64,000 bases of DNA from NCBI GenBank assembly GCA_033977485.1, contig CM066982.1:32528218-32592217 (forward strand), in the 5' to 3' direction. This DNA comes from Hydrangea macrophylla (lineage: Eukaryota; Streptophyta; Magnoliopsida; Cornales; Hydrangeaceae). The notes under the pieces are model-generated. The model was not told the DNA's origin, searched no databases, and saw nothing but the letters and a program-made list of their open reading frames with translations. Every line of letters begins with the position of its first letter. The stretch's first letter is position 1. This document shows, piece after piece, positions 22,741 through 33,198 of the stretch. Both the position numbers and the translations under genes were made by a program.

Positions 22741-24891
22741 GTACAGACTTCCTGGGTAGGGGGACTCTATCACTAGACTACTGGCAAATCCCCTGATTCT
22801 ATCTGTTCTTCATTTTCTAGCTCTTCTGCCCTTGCTTTATTTCCCTTTATCTCTTCCTCCAATATTTCTCCCATCTGATTTTTCCAATCTCCACTTTTAT
22901 GATCTTCTTTAGACCGCTCTTCTGGATCTTCCTGCCTTCTTCACTAAAATGAATCCTCATAGCCAGACCATCTAGTGCACAAATCCAATCTCAGACAATG
23001 ATTAGTTCTGTGGGCACTTATAGATATGGGTCTTCATAGTTAGCAAATTCATGTAAAGAGAAGATCTCAAACCCTTGCTTCAAGCATTTGCCTTTTTGAT
23101 CCACCCATAGGTCTGGAAAGCCATAGAAGGGGAAATCTTCTATTTTCTTGATGAAATGTTTATGTGACACCTAATCTTCTTCCCCATTTTCTTAAAGATC
23201 CTACCCTTTTCCTTTTCCCAAATCGTTCCCCTCTAACTATGTGGCTCGACATAATAGATCACTTCTTTAGCTTTTCCCTCTTCTTCTCCTTCAAACCACA
23301 TACTATTTGTATCACTATACACCTCCTCTTCTCCCCAAATAGAGTCATCAGCAGGGTTGTTCGGGTCCCACCAGTTTAGTTGGATGATTTCGTTGTCTAT
23401 GTCTTCCTCGAATGCCTGTTCTTCTTCCCCTCCTACCAACCATTCCTCTTCCTCGACTCCATAAGGCATATCTGTTGATCTTCTGGGAATTTGTAAGGTT
23501 TGGCAGTCTTCCCTACTAGTACGATTAATGCAAAAAGGTTAAAGAGTTCCTTTTTATCATCTAAAAGATTGATGTTTCGTGGCAGTGGCACAACATGATT
23601 GTTGGGGAGCAGGTTTTGGGTCACATGCGGCCAATTGATGGGCGAAGGGGAAATGGTCTTGTTATCCATCAAATCTTGTACTTCATGCCTTACCCTCATA
23701 CACCGGTCTCTTGCATGGCCACGAGCTTGGTGAAACTCGCAATAGAGGTTTGTATTGAAGCTTGATGGGAGTGGATTAGGCATTGGCTTTGGATTTAGGG
23801 GCTTTAGATATCCTTTTTCTATTAATCGCTTGAGAATGGTGGATAGAGAAATCCCTAAATCTGTGAAGTGACGAGGCTGTCCCCCCAACTTTGGTCTCGA
23901 CATGTCCCCCTTCTTTGAAAAATTATGCCCTTCTTCTAGCTGGCTCAGAACATTAACTTCAGTTGGTACCTAATTTCCCATGTTCTTTCCATAAAACGGT
24001 CTTCTAGAGTGATTCCCCTGGGGCTCATCCTTCTTGATCTTCCCATCTTCGATTGCGTCTTCGATCCTTATTCTGATCTCAAATAATTCAGCAAAAGTGT
24101 GGATGCATTGATATATGAGCTTCTCTAGATAGACACCCGAAAAGTTCTTCACTACAATTCGAATTTGTTCTTTCTCAGATGGCCATTGGCTCATTTTTGC
24201 AGCCTTTCCCCTCCAATGAGTCAAAAACTCAACAAATGACTCTTTATTTTCTTGTATAGTCGTCTCTAAATTCCTCCCGGTTACATCGAGTTCTTGGTTG
24301 TATTCGTACTAGGTGACAAAAGCTTTCACAACTTATTCCCATATGCGAGTTTTGCTAGGCTCCAACTTGAAAAACCAGGATAAAGCTGCCCCAATAAAGG
24401 TTTGTTGAAATAGCATGGCCAACATGGCAGGACACAAACCACTCGATTGAAAGGCCCAGATGCACATCTTTATATGATTTCTTGGATTGCCAGAACCATC
24501 AAACTTATCAATTTCAGGCATCTTGAAACCGATTGGCGATTTTTCTTGAATTCCCTCAAACAAACCCTCCAACCCCATTGGACTTGCGGACAACTTTTTC
24601 TAAGTTTTCCACCTTTTCCTTCCTCTCGATATGCTCTTTTTATGCTTTTTCAATCTTTTCTCTTTCTGCCCGAGGTACATCAACTCTAGGTGGTTCTGGG
24701 TCCTCATACCAATCATCTTCCACAGCAGATGCAGGAGGATTGATTATCAGTGGATCAACTACAAGTCTTTGGCGGGTCAGTGTTTCCAGCATGGCCATCA
24801 TTTGGTCCATTCTCTCTTTTAGTTGTGCTATTTCTGTAGCATGCTGTTCCTGATCCATTTCTCTTTCTATCTCTGGCTCTCTTCTTACCAA
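22740..24891 (-). pseudogene. Tat-3 gag (frameshifted), joined to a short post-protease remnant
   Basis: Five minus-strand frames follow one another from 24891. The N-terminus has a coiled-coil-like heptad stretch (ATEIAQLKERMDQMMAMLET). The core, FKMPEIDKFDGSGNPRNHIK and LSWFFKLEPSKTRIWE (24530-24340), then the MSQWPSEKEQIRIVVKNF block, match the retrotransposon gag domain. Near 23730 a zinc-knuckle-like YCEFHQARGHARDRC is intact (C-x2-H-x4-H-x4-C, with His in place of the second Cys). The frame then jumps, within about 100 bases, to DFPFYGFPDLWVDQKGK near 23120; in Tat-4 that block lies after protease. Protease is thus deleted. The intact knuckle contrasts with the damaged one in Tat-4. Confidence 0.8.
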
Positions 24892-26191
24892 CCTTGCATG
24901 CGAATTCCTGACCCAAATGTCCTGGTGTTCAATGCTATCTTGCCTACAGTTAAAACTTGTTTTTACTTCAATAATTTGGATAGAATTAAAAATGCTTTGA
25001 ATGATTTAAATGTCATACGGATGAAATGCTCGCGTGTGTGTGTGCCTGCGCTATATGCCAAAGTAAAAGAAACTCCTAATCCTAGCACATAAGCAAATAA
25101 AATCTTTATGCATGTCAGGTGCGCTAACTTCTCCTTTCATTGTGATCCTTGATACGCTAAAATTTTTTGAAATTTGTTTGAAAAGCGCTTTTTTAGATGA
25201 CAAGAATTTAAATCTTTTTTTCAAAAATGAGGATTTTGGAACATTTCTCAACAAAGATGATTAGATTGAATTTTTGTTTTGAAATTCATTCAAAAAGCAT
25301 TTTTGGATTTTTTTTCTTTGAAGATGAGGATGTGGAAACATTTCTTAATAAAAGATGATTGGATTGAAATTTTGCTTTGAAATTCAGTTTTTTTTAAAAA
25401 AAGCATTTCTCCCAAAAACAATTCCGAAGATTTTTTTGGATTCTTCCTTCAAAGATGAGAATGGAAATATACCTTGACAAGGGTTAACTTGGAAATTTAA
25501 TCAAAGAATGAACTCTAAAGATTTTTGAAAGAGCGATTAAATACTTGGGAATAAAGATGGCAAAAAAAAACTATTTGCTTTCAAAGATGTATGATCAGAT
25601 TATCACCGTACTTTTGGTAAAGGACCATATGATCGGATTATCACCGTACTTTTCATGAATTAGGATACATACAAGGTCAATGATTCTTAGCTAAACACGA
25701 TATAAGAGATGTAATTTTATAATCAAGATTCAACATGTTCTTAAATGTCACAGGACATGAAGAGGAAATTTCTAAAAACTGATTAAAAGGTTACACATCT
25801 TTCATCAAGCAAGTATCATCATCATTTTAAGTAATCACTTCCGAGCATACAAAACTCCCTAGCACATAATCCTAATCAAGAATTGATTCCTAAGATTGAA
25901 AGGTTCTATGGAAGCTACCATGTAAAGTCTGGGTTTTGGTCGAAAAAGGGACCCTTGACACACATCTGATAGGATGCTTCATATACCAATACATGGTACG
26001 AGATTAAGGGTTATCACACAATCCCATGATGGATTGACCGACCGGGTTGCCCCGAGCCTCCAAGGTCATAGTTCCGTGTAATCAACTAGCTAGACATGCA
26101 AGTGCAATGCAACAGGCATACAGAAATTAATTAATTCGAATAAAAGGATGCTTTTAAGTCTAATCCCCGAGTGAACCCAAAATCAAAAAAA
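24892..26191 (-). other. Tat-3 leader between primer-binding site and gag
   Basis: AT-rich with no long frame. A directly repeated 'tatgatcagattatcaccgtacttt' occurs at 25590-25655. Small open frames (24823-25092, 25051-25254) show no known domain. Confidence 0.45.
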
Positions 26192-26228
26192 CCAGAGATT
26201 CAGGGTTCGATCCCCAGCAGAGTCGCCA
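26192..26228 (-). other. Primer-binding site of Tat-3, extended tRNA 3'-half match
   Basis: On the minus strand TGGCGACTCTGCTGGGGA starts three bases after the LTR, complementary to a tRNA 3' end. The complement continues into a tRNA-like T-arm: the plus strand shows GGTTCGATCC with flanking stem bases and ends AGAGTCGCCA. The 37-base match looks like the 3' half of a tRNA-Arg, the primer reported for Ogre-type elements. One mismatch is seen in the T-stem. It is not a tRNA gene, because the 5' half is missing. Confidence 0.7.
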
Positions 26229-26231
26229 AAT

Positions 26232-29200
26232 TGTGGATATCGCAGGCTAACCACGCTTTTTAAAACTTTTCAAATTCAAAATTCCAATTACGAGTCGCCA
26301 CTTAATTTTTAAAGGAAAATTAAAAAACCATTTAAAAGAAAACTGATCTTTTGGAGACCAGAGATGTCTAGGTCTGAGGATTATGGAATGAGAGGGGAAG
26401 GAGTCCGGCGGACTATAACACCCCTCTCATCCTATCTCGTGATAGGCCTCTACTCCACATCCTTTTTTAATCGAATTACTAAACTACGCATGCCCTCAAC
26501 TAATACATATATATACATTACAAAAGCATGTTGAAATGGATGTAAGATTCCTAACGATAAAAATGGCATATAAAATCATATAATTCAAATAGCAAGCAAG
26601 ATGACATGCAAATAGGGGAACTAGGCAACTTACCTAGGATCCAACTATGAAATGGAAACGTGTAATGCATACAAATAAATGAAAACCTAAAAAGAGTCTC
26701 TAATTCACATATTCACATAAGGCAAATCCTAATTCTAAGGTGTCGCGCATGGAGTCGAAAATCAATAAAATCAAGAAATAAATAAACTAGAGAGGAGTTT
26801 AGAAATCAAACCTTAGTAGCACTACAAAACAAAGAGTTAGTCCACATGCTTTGAACAAGATATAATATCGGATAACATTCCTAAACTTCTAACTTAAATC
26901 TATCAAGCATAGAAAAAATTGACATAATCATGAATTCCTTCTAACTAGTTAGAAACACAACATCTCTATATATATATACAAGTCTCAACTAGGAGCCAAT
27001 GTAATGTCCATATAGAGATGGTATAATCCCAACATGATCACAAGGAACTCACAACTAGGTTCAATCAATTGCAACTTAACCCAATCCAAATAAGTCCTAG
27101 TCACAAGTATCAACATACATGGATGAATGCATGAACATGAACAAGAGTAAGCTATGAACTATTCATTAATTTGGATCATTTAGCCTCTGAAATTAAGTTC
27201 AATTGATCATAATTAAAGTATATTTCAAGCCTTAGTTCTTAAAAAAAAAGGCACTTAGACCCATATTTGCAAAGTTTATTAAAACTGTGATAGAATTTCA
27301 GAATTTATAGAGAGCAGACTAGACTTTCAAAAATATAAAACTCATACTCCCAACAGTTTGATCTTAATTATTTTTTAGTATGTTGTGCCTTTGTGACACT
27401 CGTTTCTAACCCAAAAAGAAAATTGAAAATCAAACGGTTCAATCTCTGGGAATTGGGTAAAAACCAGACATCACTCAGAAATTTGCAACTCTCTGTCTAG
27501 AATTTTTGTATGATTTTCTATAAATAGCAAATAAATCAGAATCACTTTAATCTTTTTAGAGAATCTTATTAATACATTAAACTTCATAGAAAAATTTAAT
27601 TGAAGTTAAAATGGCTTGATTGATGCTCTGATCTACTTAGTTTAAAATGGAGTTACTTTTCTGAAATTTTGGACAGAGAGTAACTAGTTTATGAATCTTT
27701 AGATCAAACCAACCTAACTACGAAATTTCATCAAAACAAAAATCTCAGTGATATACATATGAGTTATGAACACTCTCCAATTGACCTCATTCAATTCCCA
27801 TAAACCATGATTTAATTAAAAACCTTTGATCATAGTGGGCTAATGAATTCACTGCACCAATGTTGACTTGGTATTCATAATCTTAATTAAAATTAAACTA
27901 TTTCTAATTTCTATCCCAAACACATGATCCATGAGGAATACATGTTCGTTTTATTAAGTTCTACTCCCAAGTTGATGGTCCTTGGAGACTAAACACAACC
28001 AACCCACATAAACCTCCATAGAATATAGAGAGGATTCCATGAAATTCCTAGTTGAAGGATCCAAATCATGAATTAAGGCTTGGATCCATCCAATCATGTG
28101 TGGATATAACTATGATCTACCTTAATTCTCATATAAATCATAGGATCATAGAGATTTGAAGGATCAAACTCAAGGGATCCAATGAGATATAGTTCTCATG
28201 GGTCTCAAGAGAAGAAAATAGAAAGAAATCAAAGCTTATTTGAAAATCCAAGTCAAAACTCTTTCTCAAACTTTTTGTCTTGAGCCCAAAGCTCTATTTA
28301 GATCCAAGTTAATGAAAACCAATGAAGATTCTATCACAATTCTAGTGGTGCGTAATGAAATGGGGTAAGAATAGACTTTTTGAAAATTTGTAAAAATCCT
28401 ATAGATCTATGAATAGTGATTGAATTCTAATCTAAATCTATGTAGATTTAAGATATTACCTCTAATAACTTCATAATCCACTTAAATCTTGGTGAAGATC
28501 CTTCAAATCTTCAAGTTCCTCTTCAAATCTTCAAAAAAAAAAAATCTTCTTGATTTCTCTCAATTCTCTTTATCTTTCAATTTTTTTTACTTGCTCAAGA
28601 AGGATCCCCAAAGCTTACCCCCTATAATGGAGATGAACATCTCCTTATATAGACCAATTCTATAGGGTTTATTTGGTAAATTCGGGCTGAAAACCCATGT
28701 GCAAGGATATTCCATACATATTGAAGAAAAATAGTCTGTTATAGTGGGCAGCACTCACTGAGTTGTCCGCGGCACACTTAGCGAATGGTGTTCCGGCACT
28801 CACTGAATGTCGGCGCGGTGCTCAGTGTGTGCTGGCGCGGCACTCAGCAATTGGCGCCGACCGCGTGCCACTGTTAACAGAATTCCAACCTTTCTTTTTT
28901 TTTTTTTAATTTATTTTTTCAAATATATACTTATATATTAATACATACTTATATAGATTATATATAAATATATATTTATAGGACTATATATTTTTTTGTT
29001 TCCTTTTCTTTTCATTTCAAAATTCTTTATATTTCGTACATTGAAGTCAATTTTCAAATTTTCTATCTTATAAGTATTTCATATCCGAGTTTCCCCGAAC
29101 ACCCGATCTTTCTTTCTTTTTTAAAAATTTATTGGGAGTGCAGATTTCTCCAAAGAACTTGAATCATTTAGGAAAACCTTCAGATTTTGCCGGACATTGT

Positions 29201-29263
29201 CATCATTGGTCTAGGGTAATCATCCCCTGAATTCGACGGCTGATCAAAATTGGGTTGTCTACA
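26232..29263 (-). repeat. 5' LTR of Tat-3 (3032 bp)
   Basis: On the minus strand it begins TGTAGACAACCC at 29263 and ends TATCCACA at 26232, next to the primer-binding site. It is homologous (reversed) to the Tat-2 LTR at 6118-8980. The palindrome cluster is at 28745-28866 and the TATA box at 28644-28652. No gene was recognised inside. Confidence 0.9.
28644..28652 (-). promoter_or_regulatory. TATA box of the Tat-3 5' LTR
   Basis: CTATATAAG on the minus strand, about 95 bp downstream of the palindrome cluster. The truncated 3' LTR lacks it. Confidence 0.6.
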
Positions 29264-29440
29264 CCTGTCAATCAACTCACATGAATACTATACGTGCTAC
29301 GCCGTTGTGACATGCAGTAATCATATTTCAAATCCGTATGCATGTATACAATGCATCTAATTACTAGCCATAATCATGTTCACTCAAGTCGTCGTCTCTC
29401 GAACCCAAAGCTCTATGCCTATTGCTCTGATACCACTAAA
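29264..29440 (-). mobile_element. Chromo-2 leader with primer-binding site
   Basis: On the minus strand TGGTATCAGAGC (29435-29424) lies five bases after the LTR end. It matches the complement of the initiator-Met tRNA 3' end, the usual primer of plant chromoviruses and copia elements. The leader is cut at 29263 by Tat-3. Its continuation may be Chromo-1 beyond 17012. Confidence 0.75.
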
Positions 29441-31699
29441 TGTCATACCCCAGAACCATATATACGATTCTAGGACACGTGCCACACCACCAAGGCACGT
29501 CCCATGTCATAAGAGTTCCATAAAACACATTAGTAAAGGTTTTGACTCATGAACTCAACTCATTTTCAACTTTCTAAAGAGATTTTACAAATATATTTCC
29601 AAACACATCCTAACGAAGTTCATTTTCGAAGGTAACACTTTTATAGTTCAAAGGGGTTCCAAAGGTACCCTCATGTTTAATTAGAAGAAAAGCCAAACAC
29701 CCGAGTGACAAAACCAAAAGAGGACCAAGTGGTATTTCGCCCAGTCGAAAGTTCAACCGGTCGAATGACCCCTGGACAGAATCCTTCCCTTGATGCAGAA
29801 TTTTGCCTAAGGTCATTCAACCACTTCGAAATTTAAACATCTCCAAACATTTAAAACATTAAGTTTACCCTGTAAACATGTAAAAACACCCTTGCGTCAT
29901 AAAATTAGGGTATCTTGAGTTCATATCAACCATTGACAAGTTAAAGCAAGCCTAAATACAAAATCCATATTAAGTCGAATCCTTGGAGTACGTAAAACTC
30001 TGAGTTCGTCGCCCAAACCAAACCAAGCATGACAATAAGAGTTGCAACGTTCCCAACTTAGCTAACACAACTGAAACTTTATATTACATAAGTCCAACTT
30101 GTTAACCAATTAATACAAGATCCATGATATCCAAGTACTCCAACTACTAAATACATACCCATAACATTAGAATTCACCTACTAGCTTTACATGAACAAAA
30201 AGCTAAGTTATTAACATGAACTATTCTAATTACAAAACTACCTCCAGACACATTGCAAGATTAAGTTCAAAACATAAGGTTTATAACAATAACTATAGTT
30301 ATTCCCACACACCCACGTTGCCTCGCCGCTTCCAATTTTTCACTTCTTTGAGCCATCTCCTTTATCACCTACAATAGTTATTCAATAACCACTATACTAC
30401 ATAAGCTATATATTTGTGAATGCTAACAATTATAAACATGAATAACAAACATGCTCAATCTCTTCTTTTACACATCACTATAGTCTCCTCGATCGCAAGT
30501 GCGGGCAACCCTTTCATACTAGTCCGCGACTACTCTATTAGTCTGCGCGACTAGTAGAGTACCACACCTGTTTCTTTCAAGAGTGCAGCCTCATGGCCAA
30601 TTTAGCACCTGATCTCACTTCAATGGAAAATACAAGTTCCCCTGCAACCCACACTAGCATCTCAACATGCTCACGTAGTCATTTCACCTTGCAATTTCAC
30701 AAGCTATACATAAGTTATCGAAACTACTCCATGCATGCGAAGTTAACACTAACTAAACACGCTTTTCATCACAAAGATCATCTCAAACATCCAATTATCC
30801 AATATTCTATAATTTTTGTCACTCACCTCTTGGATTTTGCTCCTAATCGTAGAATTAAGACCCTAGTAACTCCTAAGTATAATTCTTATACAAAAATTAC
30901 AAGTTATGTGCTAAGCCCCTGAATTGGATCGTGGAAAAATGATCTCAAAAGTCAATAAAGAATGTGCTATTGCGTTAGACTCACCTCCAAGAGTCCGAAT
31001 ATGTAGCCTATTTCAAAATTGAATGTCAAGTAGTGCATCGTTAGGTGTCAAAAGTGTTGTTGTGCTTCCATTGTAATTTCTCGTATATCTCCTCTATGAA
31101 TTCTTCCTAACTAAGAAGAAGATGAAGACTCCCAGTGAATCATAGGACACTTGTCGTATAACATGTAAGTCCAAAGTGTACAATTCTATTATAATCTCCC
31201 CAAGTTTCTTTAGTTTTGATTTTATACCCCTGATAGTTAATGAAACTTATTAAAACTATCCTAAACTTAAATTAGTGTTTGTCTATGTCACATATGGGTC
31301 CCATAAAGTGGTCCCACATGATATTATGAAGTTGCTAATTAGCCTACTAATTATGTAATGTGTCCAATTCGTTCTCACAAAGATACCCCTAATGGACCAC
31401 AGAAGCGGTCTCTAACAATTAATATTTTATTAAACAACACAATAATATTAATCACATGTGCCTTAATAAACATTTAAGCACATAAGAATTGTCCCACATA
31501 TCTGTCCCATCATATAAGGATCTCTCAAAACTGTTCCAACCTCGGATTGCAACTTGGCCTATCTTTGGTTTCCAAACTGGACACCCCAAATCATCTTAGT
31601 GAGTTGTAACCCACTTAGCACATATAATCGTATTATTAATATAATTTTAATGAAGCATGCTAACTCAATTAAATGCAGCCCATGGGAGCGGGTGTTACA
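29441..31699 (-). repeat. 5' LTR of Chromo-2 (2259 bp)
   Basis: On the minus strand it starts TGTAACACCCGC at 31699 and ends GGGGTATGACA at 29441, next to the primer-binding site. A TATA box (GTATAAA) lies at 31221-31230. Near the 3' end a short motif pair CCAGTCGAA / CCGGTCGAATG sits at 29735-29775. The LTR at 62607 is related. Open frames inside (29610-29816, 30593-30922) carry no recognised domain. Confidence 0.8.
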
Positions 31700-32176
31700 G
31701 TAATTACGTCATCTACGTTTTTTATTAAAACATAGTTTAGCAATTTAAAATAATGGCTAAGACTCACACTAGCTCCAAGTAGTGTTAGTATTCAAAGTGT
31801 TTTGCAAAAGTCATTGAAGAAAATGGCCTTAAGGCTTATGTTCTGAAATATGTTTGACAAATTAAACTTGGTGGATTAAAGTTTGAACCAAATTTCAAAA
31901 ACAAAAAGTCCTAGAATGCTCAAAAGAATCATCTCAAGATTTTCCTTTCCAATCGATTGCATAGACATAATCGATTGGGTGGGATGATCTACCAATTGAT
32001 TGAACTGAGTCCAATGGATTGGCTAGGGCTCCTTTTCAATTGATCGAACTGGGTCTAATCGATTGAATAGGCCTTTTCTACAGTTTGCATGGCAGAGGCT
32101 GGAAGATCAACGTTTCATCGTGATCTCCCTACTTCTAAACTACTCTTACATTATTAAAGTTGCAAAAAGTTGTTTT
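31636..32176. repeat. 541-bp tandem duplication, copy 1
   Basis: Spans the last 64 bp of the Chromo-2 LTR and 477 bp of flanking AATCGATTGG-type LTR sequence. Copy 2 follows head to tail. About ten single-base differences and two small indels separate them. Confidence 0.9.
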
Positions 32177-32720
32177 TTAATATAATTTTAATGAAGCATG
32201 CTAACTCAATTAAATGCAGCCCATCGGAGCGGGTGTTACAGTAATTACGTCATCTACGGTTATTATTAAAACATAGTTTAGCAATTTAAAATAATGGCTA
32301 AGACTCACACTAGCTCCAAGTAGTGTTAGTATTCAAAGTGTTTTGCAAAAGTCATTGAAGAAAATGGCCTTAAGGCTTATGTTCTGAAATATGTTTGACA
32401 AATTAAACTTGGTGGATTAAAGTTTGAACCAAATTTCAAAAACAAAAAGTCCTAGAATGCTCAAAAGAATCATCTCAAGATTTTCCTTTCCAATCGATTG
32501 CGCATAGACATAATCGATTGGGTGGGATGATCTACCAATTGATTGAACTGAGTCCAATGGATTGGCTAGGGCTCCTTTTCAATTGATCGAACTAGGTCTA
32601 ATCGATTGAATAGGCCTTTTCTACAGTTTGCATGGCAGAGGCTGGAAAATTAACGTTTCTTCGTGATCTCCCTACTTCTAAACTACTCTTACATTATTAA
32701 AGTTGCAAAAAAGTTGTTTT
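32177..32720. repeat. 541-bp tandem duplication, copy 2
   Basis: Nearly identical to 31636-32176. It includes a second copy of the LTR terminus GGTGTTACA, so this terminus is not a separate insertion. Confidence 0.9.
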
Positions 32721-33011
32721 TTAATGATTAAAAATATTAAAGGCATGTTTAGCTGTGATTTAAGCATGCAAATTCTATGAAAAACTATGGATTTCTATGA
32801 TAAAACAAAGGTACTTGCAATATTCGATGATAGAAACCAAACTAAACAATGAATATAACTTATAGACTATTAAGAACAGTAATAAGGACCTAGAAAAAAG
32901 AAACTGGATATGAAACTTCATTGAAAAATCAACGAAACTTCACAATCCAATCGAAACCCTAGAAAAACCAATGCAAACACTCTTTCTATGTCTAAAAACT
33001 GAAGAACAAAG

Positions 33012-33016
33012 GTAGT
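33012..33016. repeat. Target-site duplication GTAGT, left copy
   Basis: GTAGT stands directly before TGTGGATG at 33017 and again at 40402-40406 after the LTR end TCTACA. The two copies define the limits of the solo LTR. Confidence 0.85.
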
Positions 33017-33198
33017 TGTGGATGCTGCCCATTCACAGCCTCTCCAGGCTTTTTTTCAATTTTTAAATCAAATAAAGAAAGAGTCGCCACTTAATTTTTT
33101 TTAAGGGAAATTCAGAAACCATTTTAAAAGCTACTTTCTACGAAACCATAGATTTCTAGGTCTGAGGATTATGGAATGAGAGGGGAAGGATCCCGTGT

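Larger units (their letters stand above)
17013..29263 (-). mobile_element. Tat-3: gag-only Tat-lineage element, minus strand
   Basis: On the minus strand the order is 5' LTR (29263-26232), tRNA-type primer-binding site, leader, gag (24891-22740), conserved post-pol hairpins (21612-21341), an opposite-strand frame (20625-20946), three tandem arrays (20540-18010), the pre-LTR block, polypurine tract (17611-17597) and a truncated 3' LTR. Protease, reverse transcriptase, RNase H and integrase are absent. It is therefore non-autonomous, comparable to gag-only terminal-repeat elements described in plants. It lies between chromovirus sequences. Confidence 0.8.
31700..33016 (-). repeat. AATCGATTGG-type LTR, part right of Chromo-2
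   Basis: Holds motif clusters at 31955-32060 and, through the duplication, 32495-32605. The sequence continues beyond the solo LTR, at 40407-40626, where its TATA box and upstream cluster are found. Chromo-2 interrupts it on the left. No coding content. Confidence 0.55.

Noticed and set aside
26192..26228. Possible tRNA gene (T-loop GGTTCGATCC and CCA end)
   Set aside because: Only the 3' half exists, it includes the CCA that plant tRNA genes do not encode, and it sits exactly beside an LTR: it is a primer-binding site.
32225..32245. Second LTR terminus GGTGTTACA
   Set aside because: It is part of the second copy of the 541-bp duplication, not a separate element.
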